Source: Glandiceps talaboti
Taxonomy: Eukaryota; Hemichordata; Enteropneusta; Spengelidae
Reading direction: 5' to 3'
Assembly (NCBI RefSeq): GCF_964340395.1
Contig: NC_135563.1
Span: 6,946,422 to 7,010,421, forward strand
DNA: 64,000 nucleotides
Positions within the stretch are counted from its first letter, which is position 1. Every line of letters begins with the position of its first letter. Both the position numbers and the translations under genes were made by a program. Positions 12,901 to 23,610 of this stretch are shown in pieces. The notes beneath the pieces were generated by a model. It was not told the DNA's origin. It was given only the letters and a program-made list of their open reading frames with translations, and searched no databases.

Positions 12901-15900
12901 AGTGAAATAATCTCTTAAGCCATTTAATTATATCATAATGGTGTGGCTGTATTCATTGGATTTTGTTGCAATCCAAATTTTAAATTGTCTTGTACACACT
13001 GCAACTATTCTACAGCCTGTTTCAAGCTACTGTTGGTGCAACCATGCATAAACCAATATGAAACTGCTTATAATCTACACTAAGATGGTAAAATTGCAAT
13101 TCTTGCTACATTTTGTCTAATATGAAATAAACTTTTTAAATATACTGCAACTACATGTAGATGTAGACATGCAGGCAGTCTGAATTTGATGTCTGCATGA
13201 TGGTGGCACTTTTGTTCATTTAGACAAAATGTTGCTGAAAACTGTATTCTTTCAGTCTTGCTATCTTAAAGTGTAGTATTTACAGTTTGTTATTGGTTTC
13301 TACATAGTTGGAGAATGGTAACTTGAAATGCGTTATACAACACTTTTTAAATTTCCTGATATAGGTGAAGCTCTCAGTGAAGATGAGTTCATAAACAAAG
13401 CTGTGAATATAGCGGAAGGGATTCTACCGCAAGAGTTGGCAGGACTTGCTGATATGGGAAATCTTGATACAGATATAAACCTGGAGGAATATGAGAAGGC
13501 AACACCTGTACAGAAAGTAAGAAAAATACTCCATACTACAGTACATGTATAATGTATTTTATTTGGACTCGTGTCATGATGGCAAACGGTTAAAGTGGCC
13601 GGCTTGGAATCTGCAGGTTGCAGGTTGCAGGTTTGAGCTGCATTGCTGCCATTTGTTTCTGAATGGCTAAAGTCCTTGGGCAAGATTTGAACCACGACTG
13701 TGCCTCAGTCAACCCGGCTGTATACTTTGGGACCTGGTAGGATAGAGGTTGCAATGTGAATGCTTTAATCCTACACAGTTATAAAGGTTGCAATGGATTG
13801 TATGCTGCCTCGGGAGTTGAGGAAGTATAAAGGGTTTTTGTGATGCTATAAATCCGTGCCAGGGGTAATAATCAATAGCACCTGGAGCTCTCCAGAGGAC
13901 AGACACAGTATAATATAAATTCACTTTATTATTATTATTTAATTTGAGGTAAATTGGCTCAAGGTATTCAGAAGAAGACAAATAGTAGTACACTTACTTA
14001 CCATCTTGTTGTTTCAACTTTGAAATTTAAATTATAACCTACATGCTTGCATTTAATTTAATACCTTTTTAGTTGTTTTAAATCTTTCAAAGCTTTAAAG
14101 TGGCCATATGGATGAGAATTGGATATTTATTTTAAATTTGTAATTTATAAAACAACTTTACTATATGTTTTCGACTTGAAAAAACAATATGCAATAACAC
14201 ATACCAAGTATGTGTTTGTAACTCAATAAATTACTAGAAGCTAAAAAAGTGTAAAAGGTTTGTTATTGTACATACAATAACAAATATTTTACACAATTTT
14301 TAATGTTTTGGAATTTTTTGAGTTACAAACAAGGACTTGGTATATGTTGTTTCACATTGTTTTTTTCAAGTAGAAAAACAAAGTAGAGTTGATTTATCAA
14401 CTAAAAGTCGAAAATAAAAATCCAAATTTCATTATCACTTTATTATTTGTTGTACTATTATTGTCTTTGAAGGTTTTACTATTATTTGTTGTGACTTCTT
14501 TCTCAAACTGTTATTCTATTTTTCTCTCCTTCAAGACAGAAATTGTCAAAGAATGTTTGCATTTGAAAAATCTTGGAATTTAAGACTTATTGTTATTAAA
14601 AATAACTGTTGTAATATAAGTAAGACTACCATGTAGTTAAGTTTCTGCATGCTTGCTTTAATGTCAGTAGCCTAGAGCAATTTAATACCAGACATAATAT
14701 ACTACACTGGGTAATCTCGCCTTCAGTTTACTAAGATAGGCGTAAACTAAGTCTGTTGTTCTTCAATATGGTAGATCACACAAGTGGGTGATAGCTTTTC
14801 CCCTGTTGTGTGATTCTAATCAGCCTGTGATCAAGTTAGTGTAAACATTAGATGCAAACTAAATTCTATTGTTCTTGAATGTGGTAGATTATACAAGTGG
14901 GTGATAGCGGTTCCTCTGTTGTGTGATTCTAATCACCCTGTGATCAAGATAGTGTAAACATTGGAAGTCCCAAAACAGTACTGCAAGTTTATGGAACTCT
15001 AAGTAATCTAGTTTTCATAGATGCCGCTCTACTGAAACTGTAATTAAACCAACATCCATTCAATAGCTTATCACTCACTGTTGTATCAACATGTTACGAC
15101 AATAGTTGTAGTTTGTGTCTGTCTTAGAAAACCGAAAGTTTCAACTACCAGGGTAATTAAAGTCTATAAATATTATACACAGAATTGTCACCCTTCAGTG
15201 AATGATGTATAGATTAGATCGCAGAGATAAAGAAACAAATACACAGGGGGAATTTATAATTAATTTTGTCTCATAGCTCCAGGTGTTAAACATGTCATGT
15301 TTGCAAAACTCAGCTTAATTGACTTTCAATGAGTTTTAGCATATAAGGATAGCCTCAGGCATGTCACAGTTCTAGTATGAATTGGGAAAAGTCACCTAAA
15401 ATGTCTTTGAGTGTTAAATGTTATTTCTCAGTTGTCATTCAATATTTGACAAACATTCTTTGTTTGTTTTACATCAATTTTTACTCCATGTAAGGTAATT
15501 TATTAATCTTCATTTTCATAAACCATCAACCAGGGCTTGGAATTTGTCTACCAGTTCTTGTTACATAAAATAGAATATTACTCCCTAGGCACACCATAAA
15601 AATAACAATCATTCAGCGTTTTGGTTGGCATCTACATGTTTTTTACTCCACACACTACACATGCATTACTATACACATACTAAGCAATGTACCCTCCAAT
15701 TTAACATGCCACTGATGCACACAATTTCTAGTGATGCACAAAAAATTGGTGTTCCCCTATCTCTTACGATGTGGTGACTCACAAGATATGCCAGTTTTTC
15801 ATATTTTGACTTTCAAATTGGCTATCATTAGAGGGCATACAGATGCTAAGGCTAACGTGAGAATAAATCAACATTTGTGTTTGACCCTATAAGCATGAGG

Positions 15901-18500
15901 TAAAATGTTATTGCGGGTACCAAGAATTTTGTCAAAGTACAGCCAAATTTAAAAGTACATAACATTGACTACAAAGTATATAACATATGCAATTATTTCT
16001 AGCTGTAACATTTGGTGTTTTTGGATCAATAACATACAAATTGATGTCCATTGGAATATTTGGCAGGATATATGCATATTTATTTAACAAACAATATCAT
16101 CTACAAATTAACTTTTGAATGTAATATTAAAACTTTGCTAAATCGTGATATTTCATTTTTCAGTCAGAAATGACAAAATATGAAACTTCTGTGTTTAGAA
16201 ATAAAGATGATTGGCTATATTGATATTCTCCCTTGGCTACCAACTGTAAAGACTGGCATAACAACAAAATGGAAATTAATTTGATCACTTTCTAGAACAT
16301 GATTAATAGGACTAGCTGTTAAACACGAAATTGATGAACTAACTTTAATAATTAACGATCATTTAATTTCTTTAAAAAGTGCACTGCACTAAACTAGTAC
16401 TACTTCTCAGTGCTCCTTACATTGCTAAAAATGTACATACACCAATAAAATCTCATTTTATTTCAACAATTTATGTGGCTAAAATGTTAAACATTACAAA
16501 GTAAGGGAGGTAAAATGATAGCAATTAAATTAAAGTACGTGCCTAAAATGATAAAGTTCACAAAAAAATGATGGTAAAAGTCACACAAATCCATAATATT
16601 ATTGCTGAAAAAGTTTTCAGATTTTCTTTAACCGATTCATTAATTATACACACTTTATTATTTCTTCATTATTTTATTTCAGATCTTAAAATACCCTGGT
16701 TACACCGTCAAGACTGCAGTCACCACAGTTGTCGATACAGTATCGGATAAAGGTCTATCATGGTTGAAAGCGATGGTACCAATACAACAGATCCAGACTC
16801 TCCTGCTAATTTTCCTGTACAGCGTTTGTACGGCAGACACCATTATCTTTGTTATTCCTTTATTTATCCAGTATGTATCTTTCTTTTCCTTGATTATCGT
16901 CACACTGCAGATGTTCCAGGGCAAGAAAAAGAGCCTAAATCTGAAAGCGTGGGCCGAGATGCTAAAAGAGCAGTTCGATACTGTGGAAACTAAGAAAACA
17001 GAATCTCAGTTTGAGAGACCGACTCTGAAACCATATTTAGGCTTCACAACAGCGCTACTCTTATTTGTTTTCACATTTTCCTTCGTTGATTCAGATTGGG
17101 TACCTTATTCTGAATTTACAATTATATCACTGTTTTTCACTGTCACATGTTTTTTCGGATTAGACGATTCTGAAGATCATATCACTCTGTATTCTCTAAT
17201 ATTACAAGTGTTTAGTGCTGTGCAAGCAGGTTTTAAGAGCTCAGATATGAGTGGATACGGTCCGCTTAGTTTTCTTTTCAGCCTGTTGGAGGCCTGCTCC
17301 ATGACTGTTACTTTAGCAGAGGGTTTTCAGCTGACTATCGGTCTTTCTAGCATTCTACACCTGGTGGTGCCAATACTCATGATTCAGATTGCTATGAAAA
17401 AGTCCTGGAGTGGAGTCTATCAAGTTTTGTTGCCTCATGTAGTATGCGTAATGTGGTTACAAGTTGCCGTCACATGCTTCTCTGATTCGTCAACTTGGGG
17501 TTTGATGCGAGGTTTGTTTGGTTGGTGGATGATGGTTTTCTTAGCTCCACTGATGGTCCTATTCACCCTTCTGGGAATGATTATCTGGTTTATTAAGGTA
17601 ATCTTCATCACAGGTTCAGCTCTGAAGATCTTGATTTCAACCGTACTTCTTGGCGTTGTTCTTGGTCTGCCTGTGTACCTCAGTCAGGGTCTCAAACTAC
17701 CTTTCTCAGCCAGTAAGAATGTCATCAAAGTGGTTCTTATCATTGCAGGTATCTTGTCCCTCTTCCCAGCCTTGTTCTTGACCTTGAAACATGCCCAAAG
17801 TACCACAACCTCTGCACTGACTTGGCAGGATTACGATCGGCTGTGTGGACCCAGTGCTATCAATCAAGGTAACATGATCAGACCTCAGGTAATGTGCAAA
17901 CATCTGTACGGTCAGTGGGTTACATGGCAAGGCAATGTGACAAGTATCAAAATAGCAAGTGTCGACAACAAGGCAGAATCGGCCTTCTATATTCTTCCCC
18001 ATATGCTTAGCAATTGGTTACGCTGTATCTATGGCGACCCTTACCCTGATTGTAGTTCGCTAGAAAATGTGACACAGACTGATCAAATCTTATGTGAAAT
18101 GAAAGTTTTGACAGGCTATGACTGCCACATGACTCAATTTGATACTCTGTCTTTCCAAATCAGTGTCAAAATGATGTCACCCGGCAGCAAGTCCAATGTC
18201 ATACACCTGACAGCTGGCCATGCATTCAAAGATTCTGCACAGACACTGGTGGCAGGTGACCTCATTGAGTTTGAGGCAATGTTGACCTCTAACCTTGGTG
18301 AACCCAAAATGTTTCTTACTCTTCATTCCCTTACATCTCTGATGAAGAGTGAAGTAAAGAGTTTCAAAGAAGGTGAAGTGTTCCATCAACATACTCACAC
18401 CATTGCACAACAGATGATACAAGCAGTGGGTTTCTCGTTTAATTTTTTCTTTTCACCAATACTGGCAGCTACAGATGAACACATGGAACATATGGAATAA
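9928..18500 (+). CDS. WFS1: Wolframin, ER membrane protein, 4 coding exons
   Basis: Predicted exons are 9928-10102, 11888-12178, 13365-13516 and 16683-18500. All junctions are GT-AG and in phase, giving 811 residues (human wolframin 890). The first two exons encode an acidic, low-complexity cytosolic N-terminus rich in E, D and K. Exon 3 begins the conserved region. The last exon carries 606 codons including the stop, with about nine to ten hydrophobic segments followed by a hydrophilic lumenal C-terminal domain (QVMCKHLYGQWVTWQGNV, then NWLRCIYGDPYPDCS, then VKMMSPGSKS). A single large last exon carrying all membrane segments is also the human layout. In vertebrates the protein sits in the ER membrane and supports calcium balance and stress signalling; that role is inferred here. 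The start has a good context (AGAATGG) with an upstream TATA-like motif. The gene is divergent from MFSD13A and convergent with THOC3. Confidence 0.95.
10420..10518. repeat. (TTTTG)n microsatellite
   Basis: About 19 perfect TTTTG units in WFS1 intron 1. It creates long low-complexity open frames on both strands that are not genes. Confidence 0.97.
12747..12787. repeat. (TG)n/(GGT)n simple repeat
   Basis: A short TG tract runs into GGTGG-type repeats and a G run, within WFS1 intron 2. Confidence 0.85.
13565..13945 (+). mobile_element. Long tRNA-derived SINE variant
   Basis: The head has GGCAAACGGTTAAAGTGGCC and AATCTGCAGGTTGCAGG, with a duplicated GCAGGTT and the B-box-like GGTTTGAGCTG. It continues with CTAAAGTCCTTGGGCAAGAT, CAGTCAACCCGGCTG, GGGACCTGGTAGGATAGAGG and ends at a TTATTATTATTATT tail. 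Parts of the long body recur at 21690-21905 and in reverse at 38395-38560. It lies in WFS1 intron 3. Confidence 0.75.
14093..14425. mobile_element. Foldback element, family A copy 2
   Basis: The left end is CTTTAAAGTGGCCATATGGA. The core has GTTTGTAACTCAATAAATTA with right-arm TTTTGAGTTACAAACAAGG, around a central TTGTTATTGTACATACAATA. It is the same family as 1258-1598 and 33405-33858. It lies in WFS1 intron 3. Confidence 0.75.
14743..14965. repeat. Tandem duplication, two units of 113 bp
   Basis: Units starting at 14743 and 14856 share AAACTAA, TCTTNAATNTGGTAGAT, ACAAGTGGGTGATAGC, TGTTGTGTGATTCTAATCA and CCTGTGATCAAG-TAGTGTAA. It lies in WFS1 intron 3. Confidence 0.85.
15688..15845. mobile_element. 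MITE-like element, family C copy 2
   Basis: Shares the interior CACAATTTCTAGTGATGCAC, GGTGTTCCCCTATCTCTTAC and GGCTATCATTAGAGGGCATA with 7470-7644. Its ends are more diverged (TGTACCCTCCAA against ATTAGAGGGCATAC), so it looks older than copy 1. It lies in WFS1 intron 3. Confidence 0.7.
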
Positions 18501-19127
18501 ACTATTTTCACATCCTTGTGTCACTAATAACATATATTACACAACAGGTGATACATGCTTTGGATGCTTAGTTAATTTCTTCTCTTCTCTATTACTGGCT
18601 GCACTACTGAGATGAACACATAGAACATATGAAATGCCTATAAATGTATTTATTTTGGTGCATGAAAAATTTGACAGAATGGCAAATTTAGGACATATCA
18701 GGCACACTTTAAGTTACAAACAGCAAGTAGACATTAGGGTAGTTAGTTGTAAAGAGCTTATCCAGTTGACTCATCATATTCAGTTTAACTGTTGTTGAAT
18801 TTGGCACAATGGCAATTTCAGGCACACTTGAATTTGACGGAAGTTGCAAAGGGTAAATAAGCACAACTTATAAATAGCTTATCTGTTTGACTCATTACCA
18901 TATTATATTAGCGCAACTGTTGTGTGACATGTTTCCTAACAACTGAATATAGAGATATCATTATATATATATAATTATAAATAAATCCTGCACTGAAAAT
19001 CAAATGACAACATTTGATTATATATTTGCATATCCTTAATTTGACAGAGTTTATTTTTAAGCTTTTGTCATTGTTTCAGCACACTTACAAATTACTAACA
19101 ATTATTTCTTGGGAACAGTTCACAATA

Positions 19128-19167
19128 GACCTTATTCCAATAGTGTATGCTACTATTGAATAAGGTC
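19128..19167. repeat. Short near-perfect hairpin
   Basis: GACCTTATTCCAATAGT pairs with ACTATTGAATAAGGTC around a loop of about 7 bases; one bulged C is the only defect. It could be a tiny foldback relic or a structured RNA. Nothing else supports a gene. Confidence 0.6.
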
Positions 19168-21315
19168 ATTAATTCACAATGGTAATTATAAGAAATGGCA
19201 GTCAAGTTTTGAAATATAATCTTGTTACAACATATTATTTCTAAACTTTGACCAAACATTCACTTAGTAACTTAAGAAGTTGACTTATTTATAGTAAGTG
19301 GTAAAAACAACAAAAACTCCGCTGTAAGATATGGCATATACTTATGCCCATATCGGCCTTCTCTTTTGAGAGGGGTATTCAATTGATGAGGGCACCCAAA
19401 CACAGCAGCTGACTGCACAGAAGCTTACACAGATTACTGTATCTGTGTTTAAACCATTACACTGTGTATCAGGCCATATATATTTCCTGTACTAATACTA
19501 GCTTTAATAAATGAAAATCATGATTAATCGGAATTTATATCTATTTTGAGTCTAAAATAAAAATGACAAATATCTATGCAATGTATCTTGACTTGTGACG
19601 AACTATTTTCTTCCAAAAAATGAGCATGTTTTGTTCTTCCATTCATATGCATATTATTTACTGATTATGATACTGTATTACCGTACTGTGACATGTTAGC
19701 GCCCTCACTCAGGCAAGGGCCCAGTGCTTTTGGTTTTTCTTTTTTAAAAAGATTCTGTTTAAAGCCCAGCTTCACCATCACCTACACAGAGAATGCGAGA
19801 AACTGGTAAATGAGGAGTCAAGTTTAATTTTTTACATGGTACGTGTAATTTGTACATGCGTGTCAGGTGAATCTGCATGATATATTTTACAATTCACAAG
19901 AAACAAGAAACATGTCATTTTTAGAATATTTATGATTATTTCATGTTTAATATATAAATGAAAACACACTGATCAAAAACACCAGCTTATTTGAACTGTA
20001 TGTTTATATATGTATATTATGTGAAATTCCTACTCAAATAGTTAGAGTTATAGTACATCTCTTGCAATAACACTATGTATATTCATTATGGAAGCACTAT
20101 AATGCACACACTAAACATTCTGATTCAGAACAAAAGTAGTAGAAGTTGATAAGAGCTAGTGCAATAACAGCACCAGCAACGTGGACCTTCTAGCTACCGG
20201 ATTTTTATCCAAAACTCGCCCAAGTTCTCTTCATCCACTTCTGATTGGGAAACAGACATGTTTCAAACAAATCACTTGCCCTGCGAGTGTCTAAACTGGA
20301 TCTGACAGAATGATCCAAAATTTGATGAAGGTGTTGAGCAAACTCATATGATTGCTGATGAGACATCAACTGAGATTTGAGATTTGTTGTCAGGCATTGT
20401 TCCGACTGTTTGAGTAGAAATTTTTCATTCATAAACATGAACTTTGAGTACATGAATATTTATTTGCATACTGTGGTTATGTATTTTTGTTTTAAATGCA
20501 ATATTAGTTGTTTTAATGTACATAAGATAAATAATGATATTTACAGCATGGAATCGTACAATACAGTGCACAAGATGAGTTTATACATTTTGGCGTGAAA
20601 TTTTTGTGGATTTGAAGTATTCTACATACTAAAGCATATTTACTATTGCTTGCAATTGTGACTGAACTCAAACCTGGTATTAAGTTATAATTTATAAATG
20701 ATCCGGTGATGCAATTTATCATACATATGAAATATGTACAGCAACTCCCTACTACGTAATCAACTGATCAAACAATGCCAGAAGTCAATTGCAATGTGAT
20801 AGAAGGCATGCTTCGTCATAAAAGTATACTAGAAAAGTGTAATCAAGGGTGGATGCGAGTATTTTCACATGGGCGAAAAGTTTATTAACTCAGCTTGTGC
20901 CCGTAGAATCCCACTGACAGTGAATGAACTTTTTTTTTCTTTTTTTTTAAATGACCGTTTTAAGTACACTGAAAATGTGGATATATTGAATGTATTCTTT
21001 AAAACACACATGATTCTGTCACTGAGCCATGGATTGGAAAACAAAATTACGCCTGTTGTGAGGTCTATTCAAAAAAATTGTCAACCTTGTTTGCTGTAGT
21101 ATATGTGTCTCACTTCATATATACATGTATAGCATTTATGCCTATTATGAGAATGACATACAAGATGTATGGCTACTTTTAGAGATGATTATTTAAAAAA
21201 TTTTGTATTTTGATTTGATAATAAATGTTCAGCATACTGCAGCCTACCAGAATCCAGTGTGAATCTTTGAATGGTATCAAATCCTTGGTAAGGGCACAGG
21301 TCATAATTAGATTTT

Positions 21316-21640
21316 ATTCCCCAATATTTTTCTTTGTTCAGCCAAGGAAAATACAAGTGACCTAAAGGGTCATTGTCAATGCAGTAGGCTCGTATTGACA
21401 ACCCTTTGGTCATGAGTATTTTCCAGCTGAATGAAGAAAAATATTGGAGAATAACATAATTATACTAGCGCCAGTAATATCAAAGAAAAATTAGGGAAAG
21501 TAATGGTAATTTTGAATGTTTTTACTCATTTTTCGAACACGTCAGAACCAGTGAGGTAGACATAAGTTGACGTGACATAGACGCGTGTTGTCATGACGTA
21601 GAATGACCAGAGTATATATTCCATAATGTTTTGTTCTAAA
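21316..21640. mobile_element. Foldback element, family B copy 2
   Basis: TTCCCCAATATTTTTCTTTG on the left pairs with GAAGAAAAATATTGGAGAAT near 21437. The tail contains GTCAGAACCAGTGAGGTAGA, CGTGTTGTCATGACGTAGAA and ATATTCCATAATGTTTTG. Copies are at 2279-2590 and 21917-22270. Confidence 0.8.
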
Positions 21641-21689
21641 TGGCTCGTGCATATGTATAACTTGGGTATGTATTATCATTTGATTCTGA

Positions 21690-21905
21690 ACAATGCTGAA
21701 GTCCTTGAGCAAGATTAGAACCATGATTTAACTCCAGTCAACCCAGCTGGACTAGGAGGGACCTGGTAGGACAGAGGTGGCTATATGAAGGATTTCATAT
21801 ACATGTTTTTTAAGCCAAGATGGCAGGTTGTGGAAGTATACTTGGGGTAATAATATACACTTATTGCCTGGCTATAAGGGCACTAGTAGATGTCTATTTC
21901 TCAAA
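21690..21905 (+). mobile_element. SINE fragment
   Basis: GCTGAAGTCCTTGAGCAAGA, CAGTCAACCCAGCTGG and GGGACCTGGTAGGACAGAGG match the body of the SINE at 13565-13945, but the tRNA-like head is missing. It lies between two family B foldback elements. Confidence 0.65.
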
Positions 21906-21916
21906 TGGCTGTCAAT

Positions 21917-22270
21917 AATTCCCCAATATTTTTCTTCGTTCAGCAGCCAAGTGACATAAGAGTTCTTTGTCACTACAAGTCGCTAGACTCATATGACATA
22001 GTGACAAAGACCCATTAGGTCACTCATCCAGCAACTCGTAATGACAACCCTTAGTTTATGAGTATTTTCCAGCTGAATGAAAAAAATATTGGATAATGAC
22101 ATAATTATACCAGCTCCAGTAATATCAAAGAAAAAGTGGGGAAACAGAGAGTAATGGTAGTTTTGAATGTTTTGACTCATATTTTGAACACAGTAGAACC
22201 AATGACACAGACACGTGTTGTTGTGACGTAGAACGACCAGAGTATACATTCCATATTTTTTGTTGAATCT
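21917..22270. mobile_element. Foldback element, family B copy 3
   Basis: TTCCCCAATATTTTTCTTCG on the left pairs with GAAAAAAATATTGGATAATG near 22080. A second internal inverted region surrounds GTGACATAAGAGTTCTTTGT. The tail has AGTAGAACCAATGACACAGA, CGTGTTGTTGTGACGTAGAA and ATTCCATATTTTTTGTTG. Confidence 0.8.
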
Positions 22271-22425
22271 GGCCAGTGCATGTTATTATGTGCTCAATCA
22301 GAGCATTCTCAACTCAAACACACAGAGACTGGGTCTGTTATTGATTCCCTTGATGTAACCACTCACTGACCCAGTTGGAGTAAATTACATAGCCAGAAAC
22401 AATGTTGGATATTTCAGTCTCAAAT

Positions 22426-22453
22426 ACACACACACACACACACACACACACAA
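22426..22453. repeat. (AC)n microsatellite
   Basis: About 14 AC units in the WFS1-THOC3 intergenic region. Confidence 0.95.
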
Positions 22454-23610
22454 CTATACAATTCAAGACACCTCACAATGGCATGGTACAATAGGATATC
22501 AAAGACTCCTTTACTAAATGTACATCATGTACTGTCGTAATTCACTTCTTTTCAAAAGATAGGAACAAATACTGAATCTTTACTACAACGAAGACTTTCA
22601 TATAATGATAGTGTACATGGTACATGTAATAGGTAGATACTGCAATGCTTTCCAAATATTTATCGTCATTTGATAAGCTGTCCTGAAAAAGATCTTTCAC
22701 CTATTTCACTTGGAAATGGAAGAAGTTGAAACTCTATTTTACTATGTTGGTGCCCAGTCAGAATATGTGTGTAATAGAAAAAGTAACAAACTACATGTAT
22801 TTGATTTGATAATTGCTAGCTTGTACCAATGGATACACTAATGACCATGTTTCTTCGGCAACAAGTCTGTGTTCACAAGATTCTAAACAAGTTTTACAGC
22901 CAGGTTATATATGTTTGCTGTTCCTTGGCTTACTAGTACACTTGGTAACAGGCAAAACTTTTAATTCTAGACAACAGTTTTGTGACCCATAAACAAATCT
23001 TGTTTGTTGCTGTATCCAATCCCTCCTTTAATCCTGTATTTCCCTTGAGTACCTTTCAGTTAACGCCAACCTACATGTACATAAGTTACACAAATTCCCC
23101 TATCATTTTACTTTGGTATACACAGCACTTAGTCTACTTTCTTTTCTGAAGTTGCATCGATGACAACCACTAATCACAAGTTCTCTAAATTTCAAATTTA
23201 CACTGTGACCCAATCAGTAGAAAGAAGCTAACAAATTAATGTTAGTTGTCTTATGATGGTATCATCTATTTCCATGGCAGTGTTTTTCCTTTGTTTACTT
23301 GTGGATATAACTATAATGCCAGAATATATCTACCCATGAAACAGCCTGATATGTGATATGTGTAATATGTATTAATTGACTCGGGGGTAGTTGCAATGAA
23401 CAGATGTTATACACAGATGGCCACTGACACTGTCTTTCCAAAAATGCCTCCTTGTGAAACAACTTTGGGAGTTCACAAGTCTTTCACTGGTACATATAGG
23501 CATGACCAGTTATTACCAGGTTTTGTAAAGATATCAACACACCACTTAATGTAGAACAAAATAGTCACTTTTGGTCTATATACAAGTAAAAACATTTGAA
23601 TGACTTTGAA

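Larger units (their letters stand above)
18501..23610. other. Convergent intergenic region, WFS1 and THOC3 3' flanks
   Basis: No convincing gene is seen in about 5.1 kb. It must hold both 3' untranslated regions, with AATAAA-like signals for WFS1 near 18977 and 19507. Two foldback elements of family B, a SINE fragment, a short near-perfect hairpin and an AC microsatellite are listed separately. The remainder is AT-rich single-copy-looking DNA. Confidence 0.6.
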
